From Paramacrobiotus metropolitanus (lineage: Eukaryota; Tardigrada; Eutardigrada; Parachela; Macrobiotidae), in contig NW_026570275.1 of NCBI RefSeq assembly GCF_019649055.1, forward strand, positions 868,001 through 932,000: a stretch of 64,000 nt of DNA, given 5' to 3'. The position numbers were made by a program, and so were the translations under genes. Positions 22,416 through 33,286 of this stretch are shown one piece after another. Numbering within the stretch: the first letter of the stretch is position 1; each line of letters starts with the position of its first letter. The notes below the pieces were generated by a model that worked only from the letters and a program-made list of their open reading frames with translations, was not told the origin of the DNA and did not search any database.

Positions 22416-22464
22416 ATATAAGGATGCATGCTTTTTGACTTGACGCTGTTTAGGCGTCAAGTCA
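22416..22464 (+). promoter_or_regulatory. TATA-like box followed by a perfect 11-bp hairpin
   Basis: TATATAAGG lies at about 22416. About 20 nt further, TGACTTGACGC (22436-22446) and GCGTCAAGTCA (22454-22464) form a perfect 11-bp stem with a 7-nt loop. The spacing puts the hairpin close to where transcription would begin. The pol/env element starts a few hundred bp downstream. Confidence 0.4.
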
Positions 22465-22832
22465 GAAAAGTGCCGTGAAAAAGACTGCCCATAAAAGGGA
22501 AATTGGGCGGCGGGCATTTATGTTGATCGATTCACGAATCTACGATGCGATTATAGTCCGCAAAGTAATGCGTCATATTAATACCAGCCATAAATTGAGA
22601 TAATTCGTCTGACTGGATATAGTTCCACCGGAATCGGGGAGACAGGCCAGCATCACGCGTCACCCTCCGGGAAATTAAGAACGTTACGCTGGCTTCGACT
22701 TGGAAGTTCTGTGAAATTGAAGAACCCAAGAACTCTACTGAAGCCCCGGCCAGCCCTGATCCACCGCGGAACGCTGAGATTGAAACCTGGTGGGAAGATG
22801 CATCCTAAACGCTGGACCATACCCGACATCTG

Positions 22833-25800
22833 ATGGACAAACTCATGAAACTCAAACCTTCAACAAATCTAGATGACGAAACACCATCTACATCTCGGAC
22901 CGACACTTCACCGTGGGTGAGTCCTGAAACAGAGATGCAAAATTGCATTCAAAATATCCAAGAAAATGTCCTAGAGATTAATGGTTCAATGAAAGATCTT
23001 GGGAAGAAATTGAGTCATTTAAAACAAACGATTCGGCAGTACCCACCAGCACAGGCCCGTATCAATACAATGATCGGCCGCACACGCATGCCAGAAACCA
23101 TCTACGACGAACCCGGACGACCTCGCCGGAACGTCGGACAAACGACAAGTTTGAACCCAGTCCCAGCGCAAACCCCGGCACTCCGAAATTGGCTACGACA
23201 GCAGTTTCACCGGAACGAGGTCCCGGAATACAGTACGGTACGGAGGCAACCATCCGGTTACGATGGGTATCGACTTCGGACCAACGTGCGACCCATGGAA
23301 CTACGTGCCAACGAGACCACATCCCGTCGGTCTTTACCGCCGCCCACAACGCATGACGTCGGTTGGCGGCCGGAGCCGTATCCCCGACGTTCGTTATCAC
23401 CGGAATCCTTGATGGGAAGACAGAACGCACGGACCGATCGTTCCAGACGACACGGACCAAACCCGGTAAGCAATCCTGACACACTATACGCCTTGTTCTT
23501 CTTAGCCCAGGATCGCATTATCCCAAACCCACCTCCGATCATCCCAATGAAGATATGGGGCCAGAACCAGACGTGGTCCCTACTGGACACCGGCTCTTCG
23601 GTAACCACGATCGCCATAGAAACAGTGAAGACGATGGGCATGGAAGATTGGATCGTTCCAGAAAACACTAAGAGCCTGCGGAGCGTCAGTGGACACTCGG
23701 TCCAGACACTTGGAACAATCGAAGTCCCAACTAACATCATGGGCTCGGACCTGATCCTAACCATGGACGTAGTGGAACGACACCCGGACGATTACGACGT
23801 AATCTTCGGTCAACCACATCTTGCCCAGTTTCTAAAGGATTGGGATTCGGAACAAAAAAAAGCTTTGCTACAGATTTTACAAGGAAAAGGTTACCATATC
23901 CATACTCAGTTTGCAACCGAAGAATTGGTCCCGTCTGAAGAAAATAAAAACGCTAGTGATTACCTCGACTATTCTCAACTGACCATAGGTAACCACTTAA
24001 CAAACGATGAGCGCATCGACCTCTTGTTGCTTTTGCAAGACTTCGATGACCTTTGGCCCAAGGAGGGCCAACCGCTAAAAGCAGCCAACATCAACCCGGT
24101 CGAACTTCACATTGTCGATGGGGCCAGACCTGTTTGGCAGCCAGCCAGGCGTTTCGCTCCGAAGGAACGCGAAGCTATAATCGCCCAAGTAAATAAACTG
24201 GTCGACCAAGGCATCCTCGTGCCTTCCCGATCCAGTTGGCAGAGTGCTGTGGTACCGGCCCAGCACAAGGACGGAGGAATCCGGATGTGTGCGGACCTCC
24301 GGAACTTGAACAAGTACTTAATACCAATGCGGTACGCTATGCCGCGAGTCCAGGACATTCTGGACCAGGCCGCTGGATGTAAGTACTTCGTCTCCCTGGA
24401 CCTTGTCCAGGCATTTAACCAGATCCCCATTGCCAAGAAGTCCCAGCACCTGCTTACAATTACCACGCCGATAGGCAGTTTTGCCTATACCCGCATGCCC
24501 TTTGGTGTAAACAACGGCACAGCCGTCTTTCAGCAGGTCATCAATCAGGTTTTTGGCGACATGATTGCCAAGGGCGAACTACAGGCCTTTGTGGATGACA
24601 TCATGATCGCCACGAAGACATTCGAAGAACTCAAACGGATCCTAGGCGAAGCCTTACATCGACTCCGCGAAGCCGGATTCACGGTCAACCCAAAGAAATG
24701 TAAGTTTGGCGTACCCAGCCATAAAGTCCTGGGATTCATTGTCAGTGCCAACGGGATCAGCTCCGACCCCGACAAAACAGCAGCGGTCCGCGACTTCCCG
24801 GTTCCACAGGACGTAAAAGGAGTAAGGTCATTTGTGGGTCTTGCCTCGTTTTACAGGCAATTTGTCCCGAATTTTGCCAGGATCGCCGACCCGTTGACAA
24901 AACTCTATTCCGGACCACCGAAAGAACTGAAGAATCGTAAGTTCGACTGGACACCGGAATGCCAAAAGCCTTTGACACACTGAAGGAGCTGCTTTGCTCC
25001 GCCCCGGTCCTATCGTACTTTGACGACTCCCTCGAAACGGCGTTGCACGTAGACGCATCGGATTACGCCATCGGTGCGGTCCTTGTGCAAAAGCATACTG
25101 ACGGATGGCACCCGGTCAGTTATTGCAGTAGAAAGCTGTCAAAACCCGAACGAAACCTTTCCACAACCGAGAAGGAATGCCTTGCCATCCTCTATGCCAC
25201 AACAAAATATCGCCAGTACGTGGCCGGGCGAAAGGTTACTGTATACACGGACCATGCCAGCATGCAATGGCTCTTCCAACTCCGAACCGAAAACGGTAAG
25301 CTACAGCGTTGGTCTCTCCGCCTGTCAGAGTTTGACCTCAACCTAATCCACCGAGCCGGAAAGGAGAACTTAGATGCGGATGCCCTTTCAAGGAACCCAG
25401 TCGATCCAGACTATCCGGAAGAAATCACTTTCCCATGTTTTTCAACAAGGGCCATTGACATCCGCAGTGAACAATTGATGGATCCATTTGCCGGACCCGT
25501 CATGGACTTTCTGGAGAACCAAGATCCAGAGCCAACCCAGAGAGTGAAGAACTTAGCCGGCGACTTCTACATGGATGCCGGAATCCTTTTCCACATGACC
25601 GAAGTTAATAGCCAGACCTACCATTGCCTGGTTCTGCCAAAGTCCATGTGGATGAACATGTTGAAGTCCGTTCACGATTCAAAAGCCGGACTGGCGCATC
25701 TCGGGTTCAGTAAATGCATGGACATCGTAAGCAAGCGCTTCTACTTTAAAAACATGGCAAAAGTAGTCCGAAAGTTCGTCGCTTCCTGTGAAGTATGCCA

Positions 25801-27427
25801 GACACGAAATGCTGGACGCCACACCGTAGGATACATGCAAAAGATGCAGATCCCCAAGAGACCAATGACGCACTTAATACTGGACACCGTCGGCCCACTT
25901 CCGGCTAGCAACGGATGCGTATACATTCTCACCTGCGTATGCGAATTCTCATCGTTCCTAATGGCCAAACCGGTAAGGAACCATACAGCACTGACCGTTG
26001 CTAAATTCCTTTTGGAAGAAGTATGCTTAAGAAACGGATTCCCGATCCAAATCCGGACGGATAACGGATTGGAATTCGTTAATGACGTCCTAAAACAAAT
26101 GACCAAGATGCTGGACATCAAACACATAACGTCGACATCCTACCGACCCCAAGTCCAAGGTAAGCTGAAACGAAAGCATCACCCATTGGTAAATTGCCTG
26201 GCAAAACTTTGCCAGGATAACCAGAAAGATTGGGCCAAGCTTGTCCCATGGGTCGTATTTGCCTTAAACGCGGCACCGAACAGCACTACGGGCATCAGTC
26301 CATACAAGATCCTCCATGGAGTAGAATGCTTGTTCTTTTTTGACACCGCGTATCCAGTCCCGATCGACCAACCATTCTTCGAGGATATGAAGTTCAACGT
26401 CGAGAACATATACGAATGGGTCAAGACAAGCCTTGTCGAACAACAACGACAGGCAGCATCGACGTACGACGCAGGACGGAAGCCCATATTCTTTAAAGAA
26501 GGAGACGAAGTATGGCTCTTCTCCCCTACTGTGGAACAAGGAAAAAGCCGGAAATTGGCCCACTTCTACCATGGACCGTACACCGTCCTGGAGCAAACCG
26601 GAGCAAACAACTACCGAATCAATTTTTTCAAACCCGGAAAAAGTGTCGGTACCGTGGTCAATGTCGCTATGTTGAAACCTTACCATTCCAGGAAGGAATT
26701 TGAGGATGACTTTGACCTTTTCCCAAAAGGAGTCGAAGCCACCGGCGTCGATCCCACAGAAGAACGTCCCTTTCACTGGTTACCAAAGGATGAGGACGAC
26801 TACGAATTCCCACTGGAAAGCTCTGGACCTACGGTAACCAAGATCCCTGCGAAATTGCCAGGATCACCCATAAAATCGCCAGGACCAGCCGGATCAGTAC
26901 AGCCCATAACGCCTTCCAAACTTACGGGGACTCCGCCACTGGAAGAGGGCAAAGCCGATGAGGTTAGCACTCCCGTCTCAGGTACGAAACGAAAACAGTA
27001 CCCTACAACACCTTTCAAAACCGCGGTGGACAAAACACCTGAGAATCAGACAAGTCCCATAACGGAAACCGATTCGGTTCCGATACCCGTAATGGACTTT
27101 TCTGAGCCGGACATCCTAGAACAACCGACCCAACCAACAGTCCAAACCGCAGATCCCAAACCAAGACCCGCCAAACGAGGCACGGGTACACGAGGACCCG
27201 GAGCACGCAATTATAAACCGGATAACTATCCTCGTGAGGGATCCAAGCGCCAGACCAAGAAACCAGACTGGTACCTTTGGACGGCACTAATTCTGTTACT
27301 GCCATTTTTCCTTTTTGATAGTGCCACAGCAATCCAAGCCGAAGTCTGCGATTGCACCGAGAAACGATTCCTCGGAGCTTTGGACATCCAGCACTACGGA
27401 CAATGCCCGGAGCCGGACAGTAGATAG
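22833..27427 (+). mobile_element. pol region: protease, reverse transcriptase, RNase H, integrase
   Basis: Domains in order, by approximate position: aspartic protease LLDTGSS (23580); reverse transcriptase with RMCADLRNLNKYL (24290), SLDLVQAFNQIPI (24390) and FVDDIMIA (24590); RNase H with LHVDASDYAIGAVL (25045), YTDHASMQWLF (25245) and LDADALSRN (25370); integrase zinc region H...H...CEVCQTRN (25675-25810), then LILDTVGP (25875) and IRTDNGLEFVNDV (26050). A Pro/Thr-rich tail follows. Near its end (about 27280-27330) a hydrophobic stretch WTALILLLPFFLF followed by Cys-containing sequence looks like an envelope signal peptide; such elements are known to make env from a spliced message. The products copy element RNA to DNA and insert it into the host genome. 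Confidence 0.9.
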
Positions 27428-27445
27428 TACTCGGCACCGCGTGAC

Positions 27446-29917
27446 TTGGTCTACAGCATTTATGCCATGAAACGTAGAACGACGACCTTTATGGGCACCG
27501 CGTGCAAATCCACAACGCGCACAATGCGCGTAAGAACCGACCTACTGTGGCGGTCAACGTCATTCCAGTTTGAAGAACCGCGTATCCTCACGGAGGACGA
27601 GTGCAGGAGGATGCACCAGACCTTAGCCTGTTTCGGCCAGCCCATGAACCGTCAGCCTAACACTGAAACGTACACGTACCACAAGAGGCCCGAAGAAAAC
27701 TGGGGTTACTATAAAGAGGTCAATACCACAACAACTAGCTGCACCGTCGAACCGGTAACCCTTTCACAGGAAAAAGAAGGTGCAGAAATTCTATCTATGA
27801 TAGGAGCCTTGGGAACATCCAGGAAAGCCGGCCATGCCCAACGTGGCCAGCTGACCTTCATATGGAATCCCAAGGAAATCCCTGAGAACACCAAGTGTCA
27901 GTTTGAACGAATCATCCAGGCCCAAGGGTATGGTATAATCATGGAAGATCGAACCATGCTAATCAGTGACCCGGCAAGGGAGGCTGACTTAATCATTTAC
28001 GTAGACCCAGCAAAAACAAACTGCTCATTCCATGAAAAGGTGTACAACATCGTGCATGGATTCCAGGACGTGTTAGTATCCTTCGTCTGGATGGCATCGG
28101 ATATGATGAAAGACAACCTACAAATAAACCGTATCAAAAGGTCGCTCCCGACAAGAAGCGTCCGACAAACGCCCGACGACGACGATTCGGAAAGGGCATC
28201 CAGAAGAGAACGGTTCAGGCAAATGCAACAGGAAGATGCCCGTGAAAGCCGACTCAGACAACGTAAACCTGGAATCACCACTGAGTCCGTACAGGTCCCA
28301 GTACCGGAAGTGGGATTCCATGAACAACACACCCAACCGACCATAGTAATACGACCGGACACACCGGCCCCACCAACGGACCACTATGAACCAAGGTACA
28401 CCATGACCTTTCCGGTAACGGTACGAACACCGTACACGCAGCCTCCTCCTCGGCAGTCGACTACCGAAGAATGGTATGGACTACCTTCTTCCAGTCCGGG
28501 CCAAGGACAACCGACTCCCGATCACCAGGATTCCCTTCAGGAAGAAAATAGGAGGAAGACCCAAAATTGGAACCAAATGAATGAAGACTACGGCTCCCGC
28601 CGTTACGAAACGCGGGATCCAAACAGCGTAGTACCAGAACCCGTTTATAACGAAAACTGGGACCCGCCCGGAGCATATGCACAAAGGGCACTTCCACCAG
28701 CTCCAATTCCGACTCCAGCTCCAGCTGTAGCGACGAGCAGATCCAAAGTCAGAGTCCAAACCATGCCAGATCTCGTTGCACAAACCGAAACGTACACTCT
28801 TGCAACACCACCAACACCGCCGGCAGCTGACATCGAACCAGAAACCACACCGAAGCCATTTAACCCCGATAACCCCTACTCAAGGGAACAGTACAGAATC
28901 TCTCATGAAGAATGGCTTAAGCGGGAACTTCTTAAAATGGGGAACGAAATAGCAAAAGAAACCGGAATGCTGGACTGTACGGTCAGAAAAAACAATTTGG
29001 CATTAATAAAAATAATGGCCGTTTACTCCCCAGTTCTAGCCGCAGAACAGTTGGGTTTCACACAATGCCAAACGCTAGGACCACAGGCCCAACAAGCGTT
29101 ACTGTACCAGTGCCGGAAACTAACGGTGGAAATAACGGGACAGAAGACGAAATGCGGGACGGAACCGATAGCAGCAAACCGGTCGCTGTCACTGAACGGC
29201 CGGACCTTGCTACCAGCATTCATCCCGTGCTACCAGGACGGGACAGTAGCCGTCATCAACGGTACGACATATGAATGGGATAACAAGGATTGGATCCCAA
29301 TGAAGCTAACGGTGGCCATTCAACATGCCCACATAGCAGCCAAATTCGATTTGCCACCAGACGTCTCTGCCGAACAAGGTGCGGACGTCAGACCGGACAA
29401 TAGCCTATCCAGTATTATGGACCTCTTCGGGCAGCTCGCGTCAATGGCGAACAGCGAAGAGGCCGACGAACCCGGTACATCCGCCTTACGAGTCATAACG
29501 TCTAAATCCGGATTCGATGACTGGAAAGTCGACACTTCCGTCTTCACGTGGGATGGCTGGTTTCCTCATTGGAAAACTGCCCTGATCGCCACGTCAGCAA
29601 TTGTCGGCACACTTGTAAGTGCAATTGTGTGTATAAAGTGTGTTGGCGTTGCGAAATGTTTTAGCCTCTGCCGAGGGGCAAAACGGAAATACCACATCTA
29701 TCGACGGACAAGGAACCAGGAAGACAACGAGTTACAACAGCTCACAAGGACGGAACGGATATATAATCCGCGGAAACGGACGGACAGACCAGAGATACCG
29801 AACCGAACAGTCGTACTCGCCGGAGACACGCAGAACGTAGTCCTGTCGCTCCCCAAACACCCCGACATCCAAGAAGTCCGTGGCGTCATCACCCCGTCCC
29901 GATACCACGTTCCGTGA
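27446..29917 (+). mobile_element. env-like glycoprotein frame, about 820 residues
   Basis: The N-terminal part has spaced cysteines and W residues (for example LTEDECRRMHQTLACFG). A basic, furin-like RIKRS follows near residue 227, then a Pro/Thr/Gln-rich middle. A second conserved block follows (LDCTVRKNNLALIK; LNGRTLLPAFIPCYQDGTV; DWIPMKL), then a membrane segment TALIATSAIVGTLVSAIVCI near residue 715 and a basic cytoplasmic tail. The plan (paired Cys domains, a cleavage site, one C-terminal membrane span) fits a class of retroelement envelopes resembling mononegavirus/chuvirus-type glycoproteins; that assignment is inference. It would sit in membranes and mediate fusion. Confidence 0.7.
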
Positions 29918-29944
29918 CCACGTGAAATTCCCAGGAACACTGCC

Positions 29945-30814
29945 ATGATCGCCTGGAAAGTCGCATTGATCGCCTGGAAAATCGTCATGATTACCGTCAT
30001 CACCGCAATCGACATGCCGGAACCGGTAAGCAATGCGTGCTATGTGCGCAAGCTTAGCGGTAAAAGCTTTTCAAATCCGTACCTTTACGGTTATTCAGCA
30101 TTTATTAATATGTCTACAATGATATTACCGTCTGAGATTGACCCGATTCAACGCTTAATTGGTTGGATATTTTTATCCTTAACCCATTCATATCCTACGG
30201 GCCGCGCAACGACGCGCTTGCTCAGTAACCTTGACATCGAAAAATTTTCAATCCACAATCCGTATTATACACCCGACGTTAATACGGATACACTCATCAT
30301 GATGGATGAGTACATTAAGTCAAAACCGGTAACACAAGGTAAAAGACAGCACAGTGCGTGTGCCATGAGATTAGCCCAGCGAGCGAGCGAGATTAACCCG
30401 GATTCACTTGAGCGTATGTTTGTTAAAGTTGCTAAATATTTGAACTTCCTCATATTCGACACTGCATGTGCCGATTATGGCCTTGCGCCGGACAGCCAGC
30501 GCAATTTGCACAATCATTGCGTTCAGTACTGGCTGATGTATAAAAGAGTCGACGACGATACAGCCGCCGCTATTTCTCAGTATTTTTCGTCGGTTACACC
30601 GACTTCCACGACGTTTCCAACGTCCACAGCAACGACGTCCACGACGCCAATCACTACACCGACTACAACGTCGACCACGCCCACAACCACGCCGCGATTA
30701 TGCATAACCGCCGTAGCGGTCTGCAATATGCAGTGCTCCTGTGTGCCGATACAGCCTTTTTCGGAACAAACGAAAATGTTCCGCGTTGAATGTTGGTCAG
30801 ATGGCGCAACTTGA
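29945..30814 (+). CDS. Unrecognised protein, 289 residues, Thr-rich C-terminal part
   Basis: A long open frame directly after the env element. Its first ~25 residues may still be element sequence; protein-like content starts near 30023 (YVRKLSGKSFSNPYLYGYS). The body is a mixed alpha/beta domain of about 190 residues (for example MFVKVAKYLNFLIFDTACA and NHCVQYWLMYKRV). A Ser/Thr/Pro repeat linker follows (TTTSTTPTTTPR, about residues 220-245), then a short Cys-rich end (AVCNMQCSCV). The base composition differs from the env frame, so it is probably a separate insertion. I recognise no family; a structural protein of a DNA virus or element, or a mucin-like secreted protein, are both possible. 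Length and openness argue against chance. Confidence 0.5.
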   Translation: MIAWKVALIAWKIVMITVITAIDMPEPVSNACYVRKLSGKSFSNPYLYGYSAFINMSTMILPSEIDPIQRLIGWIFLSLTHSYPTGRATTRLLSNLDIEKFSIHNPYYTPDVNTDTLIMMDEYIKSKPVTQGKRQHSACAMRLAQRASEINPDSLERMFVKVAKYLNFLIFDTACADYGLAPDSQRNLHNHCVQYWLMYKRVDDDTAAAISQYFSSVTPTSTTFPTSTATTSTTPITTPTTTSTTPTTTPRLCITAVAVCNMQCSCVPIQPFSEQTKMFRVECWSDGAT

Positions 30815-31044
30815 GGCATTGTATAATTCCAGCCTCAGTTAGCAATGCCGTCTTATCGTCCGAATCTTCACAGCCAGTAGATACGGTTTCAAAACCGCCC
30901 CGTTGCCAGATACTCCAAATCTTATTGGATTTCCGGCTCAACTGGCAATCAGGCAAAATATTTCTTTTTAAAAAAGGAAAATGCTTCTTTGTGAAGTAAA
31001 ATACATACTGACGGCGTAGTTAAATATACGGATTGAAGTATACA
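30815..31044. other. Short spacer, nothing recognised
   Basis: No feature seen. Confidence 0.5.
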
Positions 31045-31910
31045 GCTTAGGACAAAATGGTCGCATACCCACCCAAAATTTAATAACAAAACCAAACAGA
31101 GTACGACAGAAAAAAACCAATGCGCACAAATAAATCTCCATAGACTCGTATAGTAACTTTACCACCGCAACAGGTGCAAATCACAGTGTCACATTTTAGT
31201 ACTTGCTGCGTGCCCCGCCATTATAGAGGCACGCGTTTAGACGATTTTTCATAAAATTAATCAATTTTTCGCAATATTCTGGAGTACACATTTCTTCCCA
31301 ATCATCTTTTATCAGATGTTCTAGTTCTCGTAAATTTTTCGGGAATTTCGGCGGCATAACGTCTTTCATTTGTCCCCAGACATTTTCGATCGGATTCAGG
31401 TCAGGCGATCTTGCTGGCCACGGCATCACGTTGATGTCTTCCGTCTCGAAGAACTTTTTCATGGCTGCGGAGGTGCGACACGTCACACGGTGCGTTATCG
31501 AGTTGTTCCCGTTTCCACAGGCACCAGTAGATTCGGTCTTCTTTATGCTTTGAGGTTAATTCATTGGCAACTGATTGACTTCTCCGTGCGCCGTATTCCG
31601 GCAGTTTTCGCAGGAAGGTTTTGTGAGGGAGTTAAAGAGTTGCTGCTGCATTAACTGCACTCAGTGTTCGGTTTTCTTTCAAAAAATTTATGGCTATTTG
31701 GTCTTCTTCGGTTGTTGTTTTTCTCGGTCTTCCCTTTTTATGTTTCACCTTGTATTCACCCGTTTCCTTGTCGTATAGATGCAGCACCCTGATCACCCAG
31801 CTTTGCGATGTTCGGACATATTCGCTGACTTTCGTTGAACTGTCTTCTTTCTCGTACAACGTAAAAACAGCTTTGACTAAATCTGCATCAGTATATCTGC
31901 CGCGAACCAT
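31045..31910 (-). mobile_element. Tc1/mariner transposon, decayed and internally shortened
   Basis: The N-terminal frame (31632-31910, minus) holds the paired helix-turn-helix start (MVRGRYTDADLVKAVFTLYE; KVSEYVRTSQSWVIRVLHLY; KGRPRKTT). The C-terminal frame (31196-31486, minus) holds the DDE end (MPWPARSPDLNPIENVWG), with a DNAPC segment just before it in another frame. A full transposase has about 340 residues; here the middle, including the first catalytic Asp, is missing and there are frame changes. The left end CAGCTTAGGACAAAATGG (about 31051) looks like a Tc1-type terminal repeat next to TA. I could not place the right terminal repeat. Confidence 0.85.
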
Positions 31911-31925
31911 TCTTCCGCCATATTT

Positions 31926-33286
31926 TACGGAACGAGCGAAATAAACAAAACGAAAACAAAGCAGAAACGGAAGTTAAAAGTTAAATAAAATCAACGTTAT
32001 TATTATATTAATTTGCTTGAGCCGACTCTTATCTGACATGTTTTAGAAACCTTCGAACATGTTTCAGAAATCTTCAACGCGCAGATGGCGCAATTCAACA
32101 CGCAAATGGCGATAATTGATCGAGAGGATCATATGTACCACTAATTTCGTCCCACTAAAAATTTCTTCCTAGATAAAGCGCAAAAGGCAAATATGCTACC
32201 CTCGATCACAATTAATAATTAAAGATTGATTAAACTACCTATCTAGTAAGATGTAGATCAGGTAAGAGGTGGTAATGACTCCAAACATCCAGGCCACCAT
32301 AATGGTTAGTAAACTCACAAACTGGGCAGTAATTAATTATACGCGTGTTCATTGCACCGGATGTGTTCTCGTACTTGCATGACCGCTTGTGCCTGGAATG
32401 GAACTGATAGTATTCGCATCAATATTGTGACACATTTCTTTTTGTGACCAGAAAATTATGCATTACCAATGTAGTTTTCGTCTTATAGCAACTAGTCGCT
32501 GCTTAACAATGCAATCTTGTCGTATTTTAGCGATCTTTTCATAAACAAAATTAACCTCGACTATTCGGGACCTTTTGTTATGGTTAATTAATTAACGATT
32601 AAATTTTAAATAAGTCGCATTAGTTGCCACAATGTCAACAGCCAGTTACCTATTCGGTGTCGAAGCAGTGATATTAGTTCTCGTTGCGAATATTTAAAGT
32701 GCGAATTTGACAGGCATCCGAGGTTTCGACTAATTAAGGAAAGCTTTTTTAGTTTTATTTGTGTCAGGACCGCTCACAATAAAGAAAGTTTTATGGGCAC
32801 GAGTAGACCAAAATTAACATGTATTTCGTGTCTAGGAAGACTGCGACTCAGTGCAATAGTGCTGTTAGTAACATCGTATATGGGGAAGGCATGAGATTGA
32901 GCTGGGACCTACAGGGAAGGTTCAAGATCCATAAAGCGGGCACTACTGTGACCGCACCGTATACACCACGGTCACCCTCCTGCTGCAAAACCAAGCCCGA
33001 ATGAAGCGTTCAGTTCGCCAGTTATGTGCTATTCCGCATGTTAGTGCTCCTGTAGCTGCACGTGAGATGTAATCGTTCCGTTAAACCTCTGCACGTTGGT
33101 ATACTCAAGTTACAGTGCTTGTATTCAGCACTCCGAACTTACTTCGGCTAATATAAACTTATCACAAAACAAAGCAAGTCAGGAAGATGGCATTTGTAAA
33201 GAGATCTTTACATTACACGTATATTATTATAAGAATATGTATCATAGTTTAACCTTGCATTGTAAAACGCAGACGTGCTTATGCTA
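31926..33286. other. No gene recognised
   Basis: AT-rich DNA with only short motif-less frames. Confidence 0.55.

Larger units (their letters stand above)
22680..29917 (+). mobile_element. Env-bearing Ty3/gypsy-type element (gag tail, pol, env)
   Basis: The plus-strand order is a short gag-tail-like frame (about 22680-22810), pol (22833-27427) and env (27446-29917). Long open frames with all the expected domains show a young copy. It looks nearly whole in pol and env, with about one to two breaks, but no flanking LTRs were recognised and most of gag is missing from this side. The layout is that of an errantivirus-like element. Codon style is like the gag at 10953-13094. Confidence 0.85.

Noticed and set aside
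23062-29547. Minus-strand frames under the pol/env element
   Set aside because: Antisense shadows; the plus strand carries all recognised domains.
30577-30819. Minus-strand Val/Gly-rich frame
   Set aside because: Antisense of the Thr/Pro codon repeat in the 289-residue plus frame.
32000-33280. CRISPR or tRNA genes in AT-rich spacers
   Set aside because: No regularly spaced direct repeats and no cloverleaf with TTCGAAT-type arm were seen.
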